Source: Siphlonurus alternatus (lineage: Eukaryota; Arthropoda; Insecta; Ephemeroptera; Siphlonuridae). From it: a stretch of DNA of 64,000 nt. The position numbers and the translations under genes are program-made. Shown here piece by piece: positions 27,285 through 39,730 of the stretch; positions within the stretch are counted from its first letter, which is position 1, and each line of letters opens with the position of its first letter. The notes below the pieces were generated by a model. The model was not told the DNA's origin. It searched no databases and was given only the letters and a program-made list of their open reading frames with translations. Location: assembly GCA_949825025.1 (NCBI GenBank), contig OX463780.1, positions 18,883,480 to 18,947,479 on the forward strand, written 5' to 3'.

Positions 27285-27428
27285 TATTCATGAAAAATTA
27301 AGTTATCCAGGTTTCTCACTAATAAAACTAATAACCACGTTTAGTGTCATTGAAATTGGCTGGCACTAACCACGGTTAGTGAGAAAGCTGGATAACGATT
27401 CTGGATAATTCTTTTGTGAATCACCCCC
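27285..27428. mobile_element. diverged fold-back MITE related to 6223-6345
   Basis: The left arm (GTTATCCAGGTTTCTCACTAA) and right arm (TTAGTGAGAAAGCTGGATAAC) are inverse with one mismatch. Inner CACGTTTAGTG and CACTAACCACG continue the symmetry. The outer end TTGTGAATCACCCCC corresponds to TTGAATCGCGCCC of the element at 6223-6345, and ATTCATGAAAA at 27286 corresponds to its ATTCACGAAGA. It has no coding capacity and no clear target duplication. Confidence 0.72.
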
Positions 27429-30264
27429 ATAACTTATATTATACTGATTTTATAGATTAACAACAATTTTTATATATACAACATATAATAAAGAATAATG
27501 TATAGAATTTTCCGAATGAATTTTTAATTTTTATAATGTTATTATTATAAAATCATAACGTAAATATAAATAAAATTAAATTATACTTATATGAATTCAA
27601 AAAGAAGTAAAGCCTTAACTGGACAATTAAGTATTGCCATGACTCAAAATCCTATAAAACTTCAAAAATTCTGAAATATAAACTTTATATTAACTTAATT
27701 AAATTTTCATCTGTGCGCATTATAATAATTATTGAAAATAAAGACTCTTGATATGATTTTTCTCATATTATTTACTTTTCAATAAATTATTTTGTAAAAA
27801 TCCTAACTTATATTTTATAGAACGTATACAAAATTAATACGATGTAGAGATTGATGTTTGAACTTCTTCATTGCATGACGACTCTTTATGACTTGCTAAT
27901 GTTATTTATTATACATTGCATTTTCAAACTAATCTTCATAGGCTTCACTTACGAGTAGCAACATTGAAGTAGTCGTGAGAGCACTCACAAATGTATTGAT
28001 GTTTTGGAGGAGCTAGTACTCTCAAATTAACTTTATATTCCCAGTGAAAGTGCAAGTTCTATTCCTTCCTGTTCATATTTTGAGTTCTGAAAATTTTATA
28101 TTCAGATTTGCAATATAATTATTTAAATTTTCAAATATTAAATTCGATAAAAAATTTAATTCCTCGCAACTTCCGGAGGGTATCTTAAATTAATTCAACT
28201 ATACTACTAAGTAATTGATCACCAATATCTCAATATTTTAAGTAAAAAAAGTTGTTTTATGCCTATACATGAATACACTATTCATAATGTAGTCAAATTT
28301 GTATGGAAATCGTTTTATGTTGAATAAGGGTGAATATCGTTAAATAATACAACATTTAATACATGCAGTAATAAATTTTCAATTCATACTTATTCAGTGG
28401 CTGAATGGATTTATATATTTATATAATAATATACGATTTAAATTGCCATAAGACAAAGTATTTGAATGTTAAAGTTGAGAGAATGAGAGTATATATTTTC
28501 ACCTTATAGAGTATACTTTAAAAGATACTAAAGTAATCAAGTTGATTTGTTGAAGATCATCCTTTGCTTATTGCCTTCCTTGTAAGTGTGTTCACAGAGC
28601 AGGACTTTGAGAGGTCTTCTAATGCAAGAACTATTAGTTAGGCAGGTTATATAGAACTTCATAAAATATAGTTTAGATATCAGAAGCTTGTGAAAAAATA
28701 TCAATTGAAATAAAAAATTATAAAAAAAAAATAGTAAAATCTAAATTTTTATATTTTAAATTTAATAAAAGTGAGATGGCGTTAATTTTAGTTAACTTGT
28801 TATATATTGTATACCATGCATTCTTAGAGGTCTTATATAAAGATAAACGTCTCATGCGTGGGAGGTTTGAAATGTCTTATAGCTTTCAGCACAAATAACG
28901 AGCTATTCTCACAATAATACTACAACTTATTAACAACATTGTAATCTATGGTGAATAGCACTTTAACAAAAATACGACACCTTGTCTACCTCTTTGTATT
29001 TTTTTTTTAAAAAATAATACTATTATTTTATATATTATATATTTTTTTTTGAAACTCTTTTTAACTTACTTTTTATGCATACATTTATTTTTCATTTAAT
29101 ATTACGTCCGTGAAATAAACAAAATGATGATGTCATGTCTTGATAAAAATATATAAGAACTGAAGTTTTAAGTGTATATTTTTTATTATACATAAATATA
29201 TGAAGAGCTTTTTTTTTACATGTATATATACTTTTAAATGAAAGATACCGCACGCGTTCGTTGAGTAAGTATAAAGCTTGCAGCAGAATTCCATAATGTT
29301 AGTAAATTATTTAACTTTTTTTTTTCTCATCGTCTCTCTGAAGCATGAATGTTATTACAAACTTTTATTTTTAAATAATATTCCCGCAAAAAAAAATAAC
29401 AACATAAATGCTAATTTGTCGGTGAAACTTTTATATTTAGATTTACATCTAAAGAATTATCAAATCAACAACAAAAATTACACAGTTGGTGATGTAATAT
29501 ATGGTATTTTGACATTTTTATCTTTAAAATATTGTCTAAAAACTAAGAAGAAAAAAAATATGTGATGTTATATTTAAATATATAGTCATCGCGGTGACGT
29601 GATCCTTAATATTGGATTGTGTGGATATTATTTTCCGTAATACAAACAGGCAGCAATATTGGAGATATGGGAAACCAATGGATAATAGGTACCCATGCAG
29701 TAAGTAAAATGCATTAGATCATTCATCATTATGATTTTTTTTTAATGTGGCATCGTAGATAGTTCTTTGAACATTTTAATAAACGTAGATCTGATTCTAT
29801 TGAACATGACATACTTTAAATCTTCACGTGAGAAAAAGGGTAAAAAACACCCCACATTACTGCAGCAAAATTGAGTTATAGATACGTTTTTTTTTTTTTT
29901 TGTGCAACAATGAGAGCTTTACGTTATACAAATATATTTACAGTTTGTAATTGCACTCAACTGGCAGCGAGTTCATACTCCTAACGACCCTAACGAGGGA
30001 TGATATTATTATAATGAGGTTGTTATATTCGGATGTTTCCGTAAGATTTATCAGCTTCGAAACAGTCAATATTAAAGGAAGTCGTTACAAAATGTCTACC
30101 AATCACAAAGAAGAAGTTACAAACATTAAAACTAAATTTGTGACAAAACTAGCGTATAGCAAGTAATGTCAATTTTCTAATTTTTCATAATGTCATCATT
30201 CATATTAATTTAATATATTTATTTGTTAAAAAATTAACAAAGTCAGAATTAATAATAAATTTTA

Positions 30265-30266
<2 letters not shown>

Positions 30267-30305
<39 letters not shown>
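30267..30305. repeat. (TA)n microsatellite, short
   Basis: About 39 bp of alternating AT, ending TATTATATATTC. Confidence 0.9.
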
Positions 30306-30755
30306 TCAAAGTATAAAGTACGCATGAAAAATTTTACTTTTATGAAACTTAAACAAATTCTCCGCACACATACAAAATTAATTATCACAGGGTAAAAAGA
30401 AAATTAAGAGAACAAAATGATGATGTAAATCGAATGACGCGGTGAAGCTTTAGCGGTGATCTGATTGAAATGTATTCGTGCAGTAATCACAGAAGGTAAT
30501 TTTATTAAATAAATATTTGGCAAACGTTGTTTTTATTTGTCTGTCAAACGTTTCACTAAACAAATGTTGAGTTAATTGAAAGTTAATTATTATTTGCTTT
30601 CGATAGAGATTTCATCACAAAGACTATACAGTATACTATAATAGGCTGCGCATCATATAATAATGTGTGTAGATTTGCAAAGGATATGATATGATATAGC
30701 AAGGAATAGCAACAAAAAATGTGGCTAAAATACGATGTACTGTGTCAATGTTATT

Positions 30756-30774
30756 AAATATATATTAATTATAA

Positions 30775-30847
<73 letters not shown>

Positions 30848-30848
30848 G
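30756..30848. repeat. (TA)n microsatellite
   Basis: Alternating AT with a few interruptions at the left end and one GTATAT near 30831. Confidence 0.93.
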
Positions 30849-31313
30849 TAAATTAAATTATGTTATTGTATTTTATAGAAGTATTAAGTTAAAAATGATT
30901 ATAATAATAAAAAAATGTATAATTTAAGTCAAAATGAAATAATTGATACATGCCTCTAAGGTATTTTATTATCATCTATTGGATAATTCAATCAGGAGTC
31001 TGTTTCTTAAAAAAAGTGCTAGTACTGCTAGTACAATGGCTTTTTAAATTTGCGCATACCACAGATTTTTTATGCTTGAGCAACGTATCGCTCTAAATGG
31101 TGTTTCGGTGCAAGAAGGCCACAATTTTAGTTAGAAGCAAAAAAAAAAAAAAAAATCAAACAAATGAAAATAAATAAGGAGGACATGAAGCATTTCAATC
31201 TTAATGTTTTTCAGTTTTTCATTTCTGAAATATTATTTATATCGACTATTTATAACATAATTATGATATCCCTCATACTGAAATTATTTAAAAGTTGCCC
31301 ATAATAGACCCCA

Positions 31314-31519
31314 CAGTGGTTTTCAAACCATGGGACGCGTCCCAAATTAGGGACACTGAGATTTTTCGTCTGGGACTTCATGAAAATCGGGTAATGGCGA
31401 CCAATGCTATTTGGTTAATATGGTAGGAAAATAGGAAAGCAGTGGGGAAGAAAAAATGGGACATTATCTTTGAATTGAATATTGTCTGGGACTCTAGTCA
31501 AAAAGTTTGAAAACAGCTG
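31314..31519. mobile_element. hAT-type MITE with CAGTGGTTTTCAAAC ends
   Basis: The left end is CAGTGGTTTTCAAACC and the opposite-strand right end is CAGCTGTTTTCAAACTTTTT, matching at 13 of 15 terminal positions. From established knowledge, CAGTGGTTCTCAAAC-type ends are typical of many animal hAT elements. The inner part contains the symmetric GGGACGCGTCCC. The 8-bp flanks do not match, so the duplication has decayed or the ends are slightly misplaced. There is no coding capacity. Confidence 0.75.
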
Positions 31520-31850
31520 CCGGGCCGACTCACTATAGAATCACTAACAGTAAGGTGGCACCCATTGTGAGGTCCATCACATGCATTTTCAGTCATCCTG
31601 TGTGGTCCTTACCATCAGTTTTACCTCCCTGATCTACGGACCTTGTGAAGTGCGTGGCTAAGACTCTAGGGCTGATGCCACCTATCCATCACTTGCTTGA
31701 TCTCTCAGAGATGATCAAGCTGAAGGAAGGCGTGCTCCTTACAGCATCTCTCAGCTGCGCGCTTCAATCACCACCAGAGCCTGCTGCTAGAGTTCTCTTG
31801 CTGAGAGCTACATAAATAACACTTAGGTGCCACTTAACCCCTTTCAACAC
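31520..31850. other. unassigned G+C-rich block with weak inverted ends
   Basis: About 300 bp of near-balanced base composition abutting the hAT-type MITE. AAGGTGGCACC near 31552 and GGTGCCACTTA near 31828 form an imperfect inverted pair that would bound an element of about 290 bp. Internal short inverse pairs occur (AGATGATCAAGC against GCTTGATCTCTC). No frame longer than about 60 codons is open in either direction, which argues against a long exon. It is best read as an unidentified nonautonomous repeat or a noncoding transcript. Confidence 0.35.
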
Positions 31851-34500
31851 TAATCAAATAATTAATAATTCCATTGTGTTAAACAATAATATATACATTG
31901 TATGTTTATTTATATAATTAGGTAACAATCTACACTATAACTTTTTTAAGTTTTTTTTTTTAATTTATAAAATCTTTAAAAATAATATTTCATAATAAAG
32001 TTAAAAGACATTATAATTAATTTTAAGAATAAAAAGAAGTGAGAAATCGTTTTATCATTTTAATCATTGATTAAAATAAATAAAACAAAAACGTAACTAG
32101 CAATGTGTAACAAAAATGTATACATTGGGAAAGCTCAAACGTTAATATCTTTCCTCCATTAGACTTACAGTGAGTGACAATATCTAAAAACAAGGTAGGT
32201 ATAAAGTGAGTGCTATCTTGAAGTACAAAAAAAAAAAATTAATAAGCACAATTATGATAAAATTTCATGAAAATTTAATTTAATATAAATATTCATTGGA
32301 ATATTAATTTTAATTTGCATTTTAAACAATTTAATAAATATCAATGACGCAATGAAGAGAATTACCCTCCCCACTCCCCAACTATTTTATAACATACACA
32401 TGTACTTTATTAATTAACACCAATTAATCATTATAATATACAATGAAATGATACACTGTACAAGTTTATAAATTTTCCAGATAAGTAATATCAATACATG
32501 TTTGTTTTTAAACCATGATATAATATCTTTCAAGAATAAATATTTAAAGAATATAATAAAGTGGGGTATAAAAAATCAATATAATGAGTTTTAAAAAATG
32601 GACTGTTTCTTTTTTTCTTTTTTTTTTTTCAAATGTGTTTTTAATGATAGTACCGTAATATCAGCCTGCTACACTCGACTGTTTTATAAATATTTAACTA
32701 TTCTTATCGTTTTTATTTTATATATCTCAGTAGTCCACCCTTTTTCTGTTGGCCATTATTTCATTGTCACCAGCACGAATAAGCTGTGACTGTAAGAGAC
32801 AAATCTACCGTGACGAATAAAAAATACATTCAAAACTTTAAACACATTAAATGTTATTAATATTGAAAAAAAAAAGTTAGAATATTAAACCAAGTATACT
32901 GAATAAGAAAATATTATGATTAATTATTAGTTTATAAAGTTGTTAATTACATCTGGTGCAAACAGAAATGATTTGTATTAATTTGTTGTCAGTATATAGT
33001 AAATATTAATGATGATACACTACTGCAGTTATATTATACTGTATATTATTATAGTGTGAAAGCTAATAATTTTAATTTACTTCTATGCAGTATTATATTT
33101 CAGTGCTATTAATTTAAAAAAAAAATGTTCATTTTTTTAAATCATGTTTTAATTTGTTATTAAAAACTTTAGTAACTTTATATGAGTAATAATGAAATGC
33201 AATAAAGTGTATTATATTTTATAATAGAGAGAATGCATACTTATACGTTATTATAATTATTTTTTCTCAAAGTTTTTGTTTAAATAACATTTTAATGCTA
33301 TTACGTATAAAAAAAAATTATAAAAAAATATGGAAATTTAATCGGGATTTTGAATATAATTTATAATAAAATTGTAAGTTTTTAAAGAACTAATTTCTGT
33401 GAAATTTCAATTAATATTAAAAAGTATATATTATTTTATCATAATTTTTTACATTTTTTTATTTTAATAGCTGTTAAGTTACAGTTGAAAATTTATTGCT
33501 AGTTAAATATTTTATCAGAAATGATCATATTATATGTTGTATTTAATTTAACCTCTTCATTATAGTTTATAAATATCTTTGACCACAAGACCAGTCACCA
33601 CGTTTCGACTTATAAAAAATTATCAAAGAATTGCGCAATAATTTTTTTTTAAAAGGAATCTGAGAAATTATCTCAATTTTGTTAAAACTTCCTAATATGA
33701 TTTGCATAATACTCACTAAATCTGTGACAAAATTAATTAGAGAGCAAAAGCTCTTCATATAAAACGGGGCATATTTTGGTACATCATAATCACATCAGGG
33801 GCTTCTCCATGCATTTGCTAAGCTTTTGTGCTAAAAATTGTACTAAATTTGATCTAAAGAGTTCTTAAATAATATATTATGTTATTAATGTCTGGACAAT
33901 TTTTAATGAAGAAAGTGTACTAAAATTTAGTACCGTTTATAAGAGACGTGACAAAAGTGGGTTGCATAATAATGAGGCCGAAGTTTTTCACTGGAGTGTC
34001 CGAGCGTGGCACTTTGCTGGACTTGAGAGAATGAAGGGCTGCATGCCAAGTGGCTGAGGAGCGACTAAAGAGAGATGATCTTTCGTATCACGGCGAGAAA
34101 GTTAACTGAATCAAAACTTTCCTTAAAATGCGTAATTTGTGCAAATTTTCTTACCCTTTTACTCTCTTAAAAAAAGGTTAATTTATTCATTACCGTTTAT
34201 TCATCTTGCCTTTTCTTAAAAAGTTTAAAGACATGGAATATAAGCAAATTTATTTTTAGTATATTTTTTTTTTATAAAAATACAAGTGCATTTTAAAACC
34301 AACCCTTACAAGAGAGAGAAAAAATAATAATAATACACAAAATCAATACGTTCAAAATTTATTTTCAAAAAACACAATGGTGATAAAAGTTAATAGTTAC
34401 ACATGTTACTTTTTCCACAACACAAATACTATTTTGTTATCTTTTATATATATTATTATATAAAAAGGGCTATTTTCATGACTTTTATTAGCAGAGTTGA
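31851..34500. other. A+T-rich gene-free stretch
   Basis: A less A+T-rich patch at 33960-34110 (GAGTGTCCGAGCGTGGCAC) has no long frame. Everything else is background. Confidence 0.5.
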
Positions 34501-34552
34501 ACTATAGGGGATGATGAGGCGAGGCTATAGAGAGATCTCGAGAGCATCAAGC

Positions 34553-34590
34553 TATAAAAGTGTGTAGGTGGTTGACTATGGGGTCAGTAG
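34553..34590 (+). promoter_or_regulatory. candidate RNA polymerase II core promoter (TATA plus initiator)
   Basis: TATAAAAG at 34553-34560 is followed by TCAGTA at 34584-34589. This puts the initiator A at 34586 and the first T of the TATA box at -33. Both motifs match arthropod core-promoter consensus (TATAAA, and TCAGTY with one base off), and the spacing is close to the usual -31/-30. The surroundings, 34500-34920, are clearly less A+T-rich than the flanks. The predicted leader contains short ATG frames (ATG at 34597, 13 codons; ATG at 34651, 23 codons), so the first exon is probably noncoding or carries upstream ORFs. Motif matches of this size also arise by chance. Confidence 0.4.
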
Positions 34591-34971
34591 AACAACATGG
34601 TTATATGTGCAAGTATAGAAGGGCTACTGCAAACCTAAACTGCCCGCTAATGGAGACATTGGATACGGGTGGCAAAGCTCGGGATAGTAATATACAGTTC
34701 AAGTATTATAGACCTGGATAGTGCAGTAACAGGGGCGGAACAAATCTATTCTCTCTCTGCAATCAGTTGCTGGCTGCGAACATACGGAAGGAGACGGGGG
34801 AGGAAGGGGGTACCTCCCCTCGAATTGCCGTCACTTACACTTGAAAGTTCACCTTCCACCCGACAATTTCCTTCTCGTCGAAACAATGCGCTTGCACGAA
34901 TGCAGTAGCAGCTAGCTCTAGATTTGAGCTAAAAGTATCCATTTGTCTCAACAGCCATCAGCCATGTCTCA

Positions 34972-34975
<4 letters not shown>
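34591..34975 (+). other. possible 5' transcribed region downstream of core promoter
   Basis: Balanced composition, ending in a long CT tract. A 79-codon frame at 34669-34908 has no ATG at its start and no recognised domain. No consensus splice donor stands out. It could be a noncoding first exon, a noncoding RNA or an old repeat. Confidence 0.25.

Positions 34976-35022
<47 letters not shown>
34976..35022. repeat. (CT)n microsatellite
   Basis: About 47 bp of pure CT repeat immediately downstream of the island at 34500-34975. CT/GA tracts can bind GAGA-type factors in insects, but no function is shown here. Confidence 0.95.
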
Positions 35023-35030
<8 letters not shown>

Positions 35031-35905
35031 ACGATATTTTTTTATTTCTCTTTTCTCTCCTTACATTTAAACAATAGCATTTTTTTTTTATTTCACTCTC
35101 ATACTATTACTTCCGAGTTGCATCGTCTTTTAAAGTATATACATGTATAAACTTGTTGTCAACGATATATAGTTTTATAGTCAAGATATCTCTAGATTTT
35201 TACACTAAAATGCTTTAGTGCATGAATGCACCATTATGTTGCATAATGTTATATATGGAAAATTATTTCAATTTTTTTTCGTGTATAATGTAGATATTGA
35301 TTATATTAACATTATAATAAATATAGAAAAATATGGAATAGAATTGAAATTACATCAAATATTGTGTGAAATTAAATATGTAGATATAATTGAGTACCTT
35401 GGTAAATAAAAAAAAAATGGGTTAAAATATTATGCATGCAATTTCAAGCTTTTAAGTTATTTATAGCAATTTTAATAATTTTCCTTTGCAATATAGCTAA
35501 AAGCTAAAATATAACTTTCAAATGTTCAATAAAATATTACAACACCGGAAATGCATACACTTTAGTTTTAGTTCCACAAATATAATGTAAAGGTATTATA
35601 AATCAATTATCGTAGTTCCATAAAACAGATATTATACTGAACATATTGAGCATTGGTTGCATGATTTCTCACATATTATAGTTAGAGTAAATTAATTATT
35701 GTTAGTAAAAATGTTCTTAGTAAAGTAACATTATATACTATTTCAGGAGTTTTTTTAGATTATTTTAGGGATAAATAAAACTTCCTGTACGTTTCAAATT
35801 AAAGCTGAATATAAATTAATTATAGTCATTTAAACGTGTAATTTAATCTATTCAATAAATCCCTGAGCGTGGTATTAAAAGTTAACCCTCTTACATAATT
35901 GACAT

Positions 35906-35906
<1 letters not shown>

Positions 35907-35986
<80 letters not shown>
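35907..35986. repeat. (CT)n microsatellite, 80 bp
   Basis: An uninterrupted CT tract. The minus-strand frame across it is Arg/Glu repeat translation. Confidence 0.97.
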
Positions 35987-35989
<3 letters not shown>

Positions 35990-36824
35990 ACTCACTTTTT
36001 GACTCTTTGTCCACGTTAGTTCACATTTTTTTTCACTAAAATTTACACATGGAAGAAATAGAAACAAAATAGTTCTGGGAAAAGATTTCTTTTGAACATG
36101 TTTTTTACCATCTATTTATCTTAAAGTTCTTATTTCTTTTTTAAAAAATAATAAAATCTAATAATTCTTTTTGTTCTCTATTTTTTTCTTTTTCTTTAAC
36201 TTATTCTCATAATAAATTGAAAAATGAAAATTTAATATGAAAAGGAGAAATATAAATAAATAAGATAAAAATTTAAATAATAGAATTGCTACTTGGTGCA
36301 CCTGAACCCTTAATATTCTGTATCTTTCTCTCTTCTTTTTTTGTTTTCGTGGAATCCTCATTTTATTCCCCCTTGGGGTTTAACAATGTAAAGTTGAATG
36401 GCCGGTATTCTGCATAGGCAAATCTTAAGTTTTTTGTGTATACATACTATACAAGCAGAAATAACATTACATGGCAATGTATATATTGTTGGTATGAACA
36501 AAATAGTTTTAGCTTTAGATTATTACAAAGGCTTCTTTTGTAATCTGATAATTAATAAACAGCTGGGTTATTATATTTCATAAACATTCCAATAGAAAAA
36601 AAAAATAGAACACCGAGAACTTTTAATTTAAAAATATAAATATACACAATGTAACAAAAATGAAAACCTGGAATTAATTTCGTGTATGCAAAGGAGTTTA
36701 AATTGTATTATCATGTTATAAACTATATAAAAATATCACACTGAGTTTCATGTATAAAAATATTTTAATAAATTTATAAATTATTCATATTTAGCCTGTT
36801 ATATATTTTACAGTGGTAATAAAA

Positions 36825-36864
36825 TTATATATATATATATATATATAATATATATATATATATA
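36825..36864. repeat. (TA)n microsatellite, short, one interruption
   Basis: About 40 bp of alternating AT with ATAATAT in the middle. Confidence 0.88.
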
Positions 36865-38069
36865 CATGATTAATAATATATATGGTTGATAAATATATTG
36901 GTATAATTTACAAGTGATTTTTTGAGTATTTTTTTTTTTTTTGTAAAAATAATATAACAAATCAATTCATAATGAATTCATGTTTATATTATTCACGCGT
37001 TATTAAATTTGTTACAAACGTATAATATAATATAATAGTACAGTATTATATTATTAAAAATAAATATTATAACAATTGTATTAACCCTTCAATACTTTAA
37101 ATTTTAAATTATAGATGGATGCATGATTTTGCCATTTCATTCATGTATATCCCTAAAAACTGAGAAGTTACTTACATTTAAAATTATTTTTAATATATGT
37201 TTTACCTTTAAGACACACGTCTCAAGTTATGAACATTGTTTATTAGCTCACCTTAATATAAATAAAGACGTTTCAACTATATGTATGGCCACAATATGCT
37301 TCAGATCTCAAATTTCTTGACTGCAACCTTAATCGTATAATGATATTTTCATTATAATTTTAAGTGTATATTTTACGTGCATGTAATATTTGTACACTTG
37401 TCATTTTAGAAATTGGCGTTTATGTAGCACTTAACAATATATTATAATCTCATCTCTTGATATTTTACCTTGTTGGCGCCTATACAAATAATGTGTATGC
37501 ATATCTATTAATTATTTTTTTTCTTTGTATATTTAATTAAACAATAAATAAAATAATAACTTCATTCCATGGAAAAAAATTGCTTGAATATCATGCAGCA
37601 ATCTACACTAAAAATCACACCTTTTCGTTAATACAGTGTTAAAACGTAAGCTGCAATTGCTCTGACTCTCAATGGAGTCATTACGCAATTTTACAACTTT
37701 ACTTTTAGGATAGAAAGGCATGAAAGCATATAGCACATTAAAATATGTGAACTTTCCGTTTTACCATTTTAAGCGCAAATTTTAACATTGCTCATTCAAA
37801 ATTATTCTCTATCATGTTTAAAAAAACGTTTTTTCTTTGTGAATTTTTGGTTGCTTTTTTATATATATTGTTGATCATTTCAAGTGGAAGAGAGAGAAGG
37901 AATGAGAAGTCTTTTTGCACGACATAACTCCACAGTTCAGCAATGCTAACCTATATTATAACCACCATGCAGAGTAAAGATTTACGAAAGGCTAGATATA
38001 AAATGATTAGCAAAATTCAAGCATGGTATAATACTTCTACTTTTTAGGGATATATTATCAAAGCTACTC

Positions 38070-38099
38070 TATATAAGGTAAGCAACACGGGACCTCATA
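38070..38099 (+). promoter_or_regulatory. candidate TATA promoter for the signal-peptide exon
   Basis: TATATAAG at 38070-38077 precedes an initiator-like TCATAT at 38095-38100, giving a predicted start A at 38097 with the TATA box at -27. The predicted 5' leader, 38097-38224, contains no ATG. The placement makes a coherent transcript start for the reading frame at 38225. The A+T-rich background makes TATA-like strings common, so the support is the combination, not the box alone. Confidence 0.35.
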
Positions 38100-38224
38100 T
38101 ATATCTTTTCCCTATCCAAAACTGTCCCTTCTCTGCGACTATATATTGATTCCCGGCAAGGTCAAGTACGCTAGCAAAGAAAGACTCACTACATCGTACG
38201 ACGAGTTTATAAGACACTCCAGCC

Positions 38225-38304
38225 ATGACAGCTCTTACTGGTTACATCTTCTATATACTGTATATAATTCTTCTCTTATATCATTCATACACGCTTGGCT
38301 GCAG
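38225..38304 (+). CDS. candidate first coding exon encoding a signal peptide (partial gene)
   Basis: An ATG at 38225 with G at -3 (CAGCCATGA) opens 26 codons. The N-terminus MTALTGYIF is followed by a hydrophobic core YILYIILLLYHSY and a TLGC end, the layout of a secretory signal peptide or membrane anchor. The frame runs into CAG|GTACTG, a fair splice donor with GT at 38305-38306, leaving phase 2. Without splicing it would stop after only about five more codons. The upstream leader lacks ATGs, and a TATA box lies at 38070-38077. If real, the mature protein is encoded beyond a long intron, and I could not find the next exon. The product would be secreted or membrane-bound; its family is unknown. 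Chance hydrophobic frames are the alternative. Confidence 0.38.
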
Positions 38305-39621
38305 GTACTGTAAACGAATTTAACGCTTCAAATGTGCTATAAAAATAGGTTTAAAAGTTGAAGACATTATATTGCATTATAATAAAGAAAAGTAGATAGA
38401 TTAAGAAAAATATCCCCGCCCGTTATATTTGAGACCTCTTGATAAACTAATTTCATGCCAGACTTCTCAAATTTTTATTCCATGTTGATCCCTCTTCACT
38501 ATTAACACTTTGTGAACACTTTTTTTTTATAGATTTTATATTCGTAACGTTTGCATGAAGAATGTTTTAATTTTAGCTATACATTTAAAAATATAAATAT
38601 AATCACATTTTGAAGTCCTTTTTTTTTTATCAAAACTTACGTTTTCGTCCCATAGAAAGAGATACAACACAGGTAGGGTCTCACCTGAAACAGAAAGAAG
38701 AATAATTTATACTATAGTAGTACATATAAAAATCAATAGTAAATAACTCTACATACATAGAAAAAAAATGGGGATCGAGGAGCAAGAATTTGGAAAGTGA
38801 CAGTTTCCATATGCCTCTGTATTTTTTTATTCCTCTTAAACTTTTGAAATTTTAATATAAAGAGTAAAGAGAAGTGATTGAAATGGCTCAATTTCAAAAC
38901 TTGCATGAACAGAAAAATATTTTGATTTTTTAAAAAATTGTATTCATATGATTGGTGGAAAAGAGGCAGTTAGCATTTGAAGCATATTTATTAATAGTTG
39001 TCATGGTATATGGAAAGCTTGTATAATCATAAATGCATATTCTATTCAGCTTATACTTGCAGCAGAATAGTCAACCCCGAAAACAAACAAAAAATAAACC
39101 AAATGAATATTTCATTTTTGTATTCGACAAAAAATATCAATATCCTGCAGCAAGCTCAACAGATATTCATTGTAAATTCCAACTACTGTTAAATATCGTC
39201 AGATATAATGTTTTGTAAAGAGAGAAACAGTCTTTTCTGTATTTATCGAAACAGACACTTTTCTTTTATTGCTGTCTATACTTTTTTATCTTACTTTTTA
39301 TAGGTCATTTAAAATAAAGACAAAGGAAATAATACAAGAAACTTTTTGTTATGTATATTCGATATAAAATAAAAAGAAAGGTATTAAATGTCCTTTAAAA
39401 GTATTATAAGCTTAAAAAATAATGAGAATATAAAATGAAATTTCTTTTTATATGTGTAGTTAACAATATTGATAAAATTTTGCAAAAAAAAAAAAAAGAA
39501 AAAAAAAAGTTTTATTTATAAATTTAAAAAGTAGGCATAATATATAAGTCCATTAAATAATTTAAACTTATTTTTTCAGTTTTTACACTGAGCTGCAGTG
39601 CGGGTGCTCTCTCTCTCTCTA

Positions 39622-39654
<33 letters not shown>

Positions 39655-39678
39655 CTCTCTCTCTTCTCTCTCTCTCTA

Positions 39679-39730
<52 letters not shown>

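Larger units (their letters stand above)
27429..31313. other. A+T-rich gene-free stretch, about 3.9 kb
   Basis: Two (TA)n arrays are listed separately. The 95-codon frame at 29278-29565 is Lys/Asn/Leu-rich, and the 71-codon frame at 29951-30166 is somewhat more mixed in composition but has no supporting start context. No gene is called. Confidence 0.5.
35023..38060. other. A+T-rich gene-free stretch
   Basis: Contains the (CT)n and (TA)n arrays listed separately. Open frames of 60-70 codons are low-complexity. The patch from about 37860 onward becomes less A+T-rich as it approaches the candidate gene start. Confidence 0.5.
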
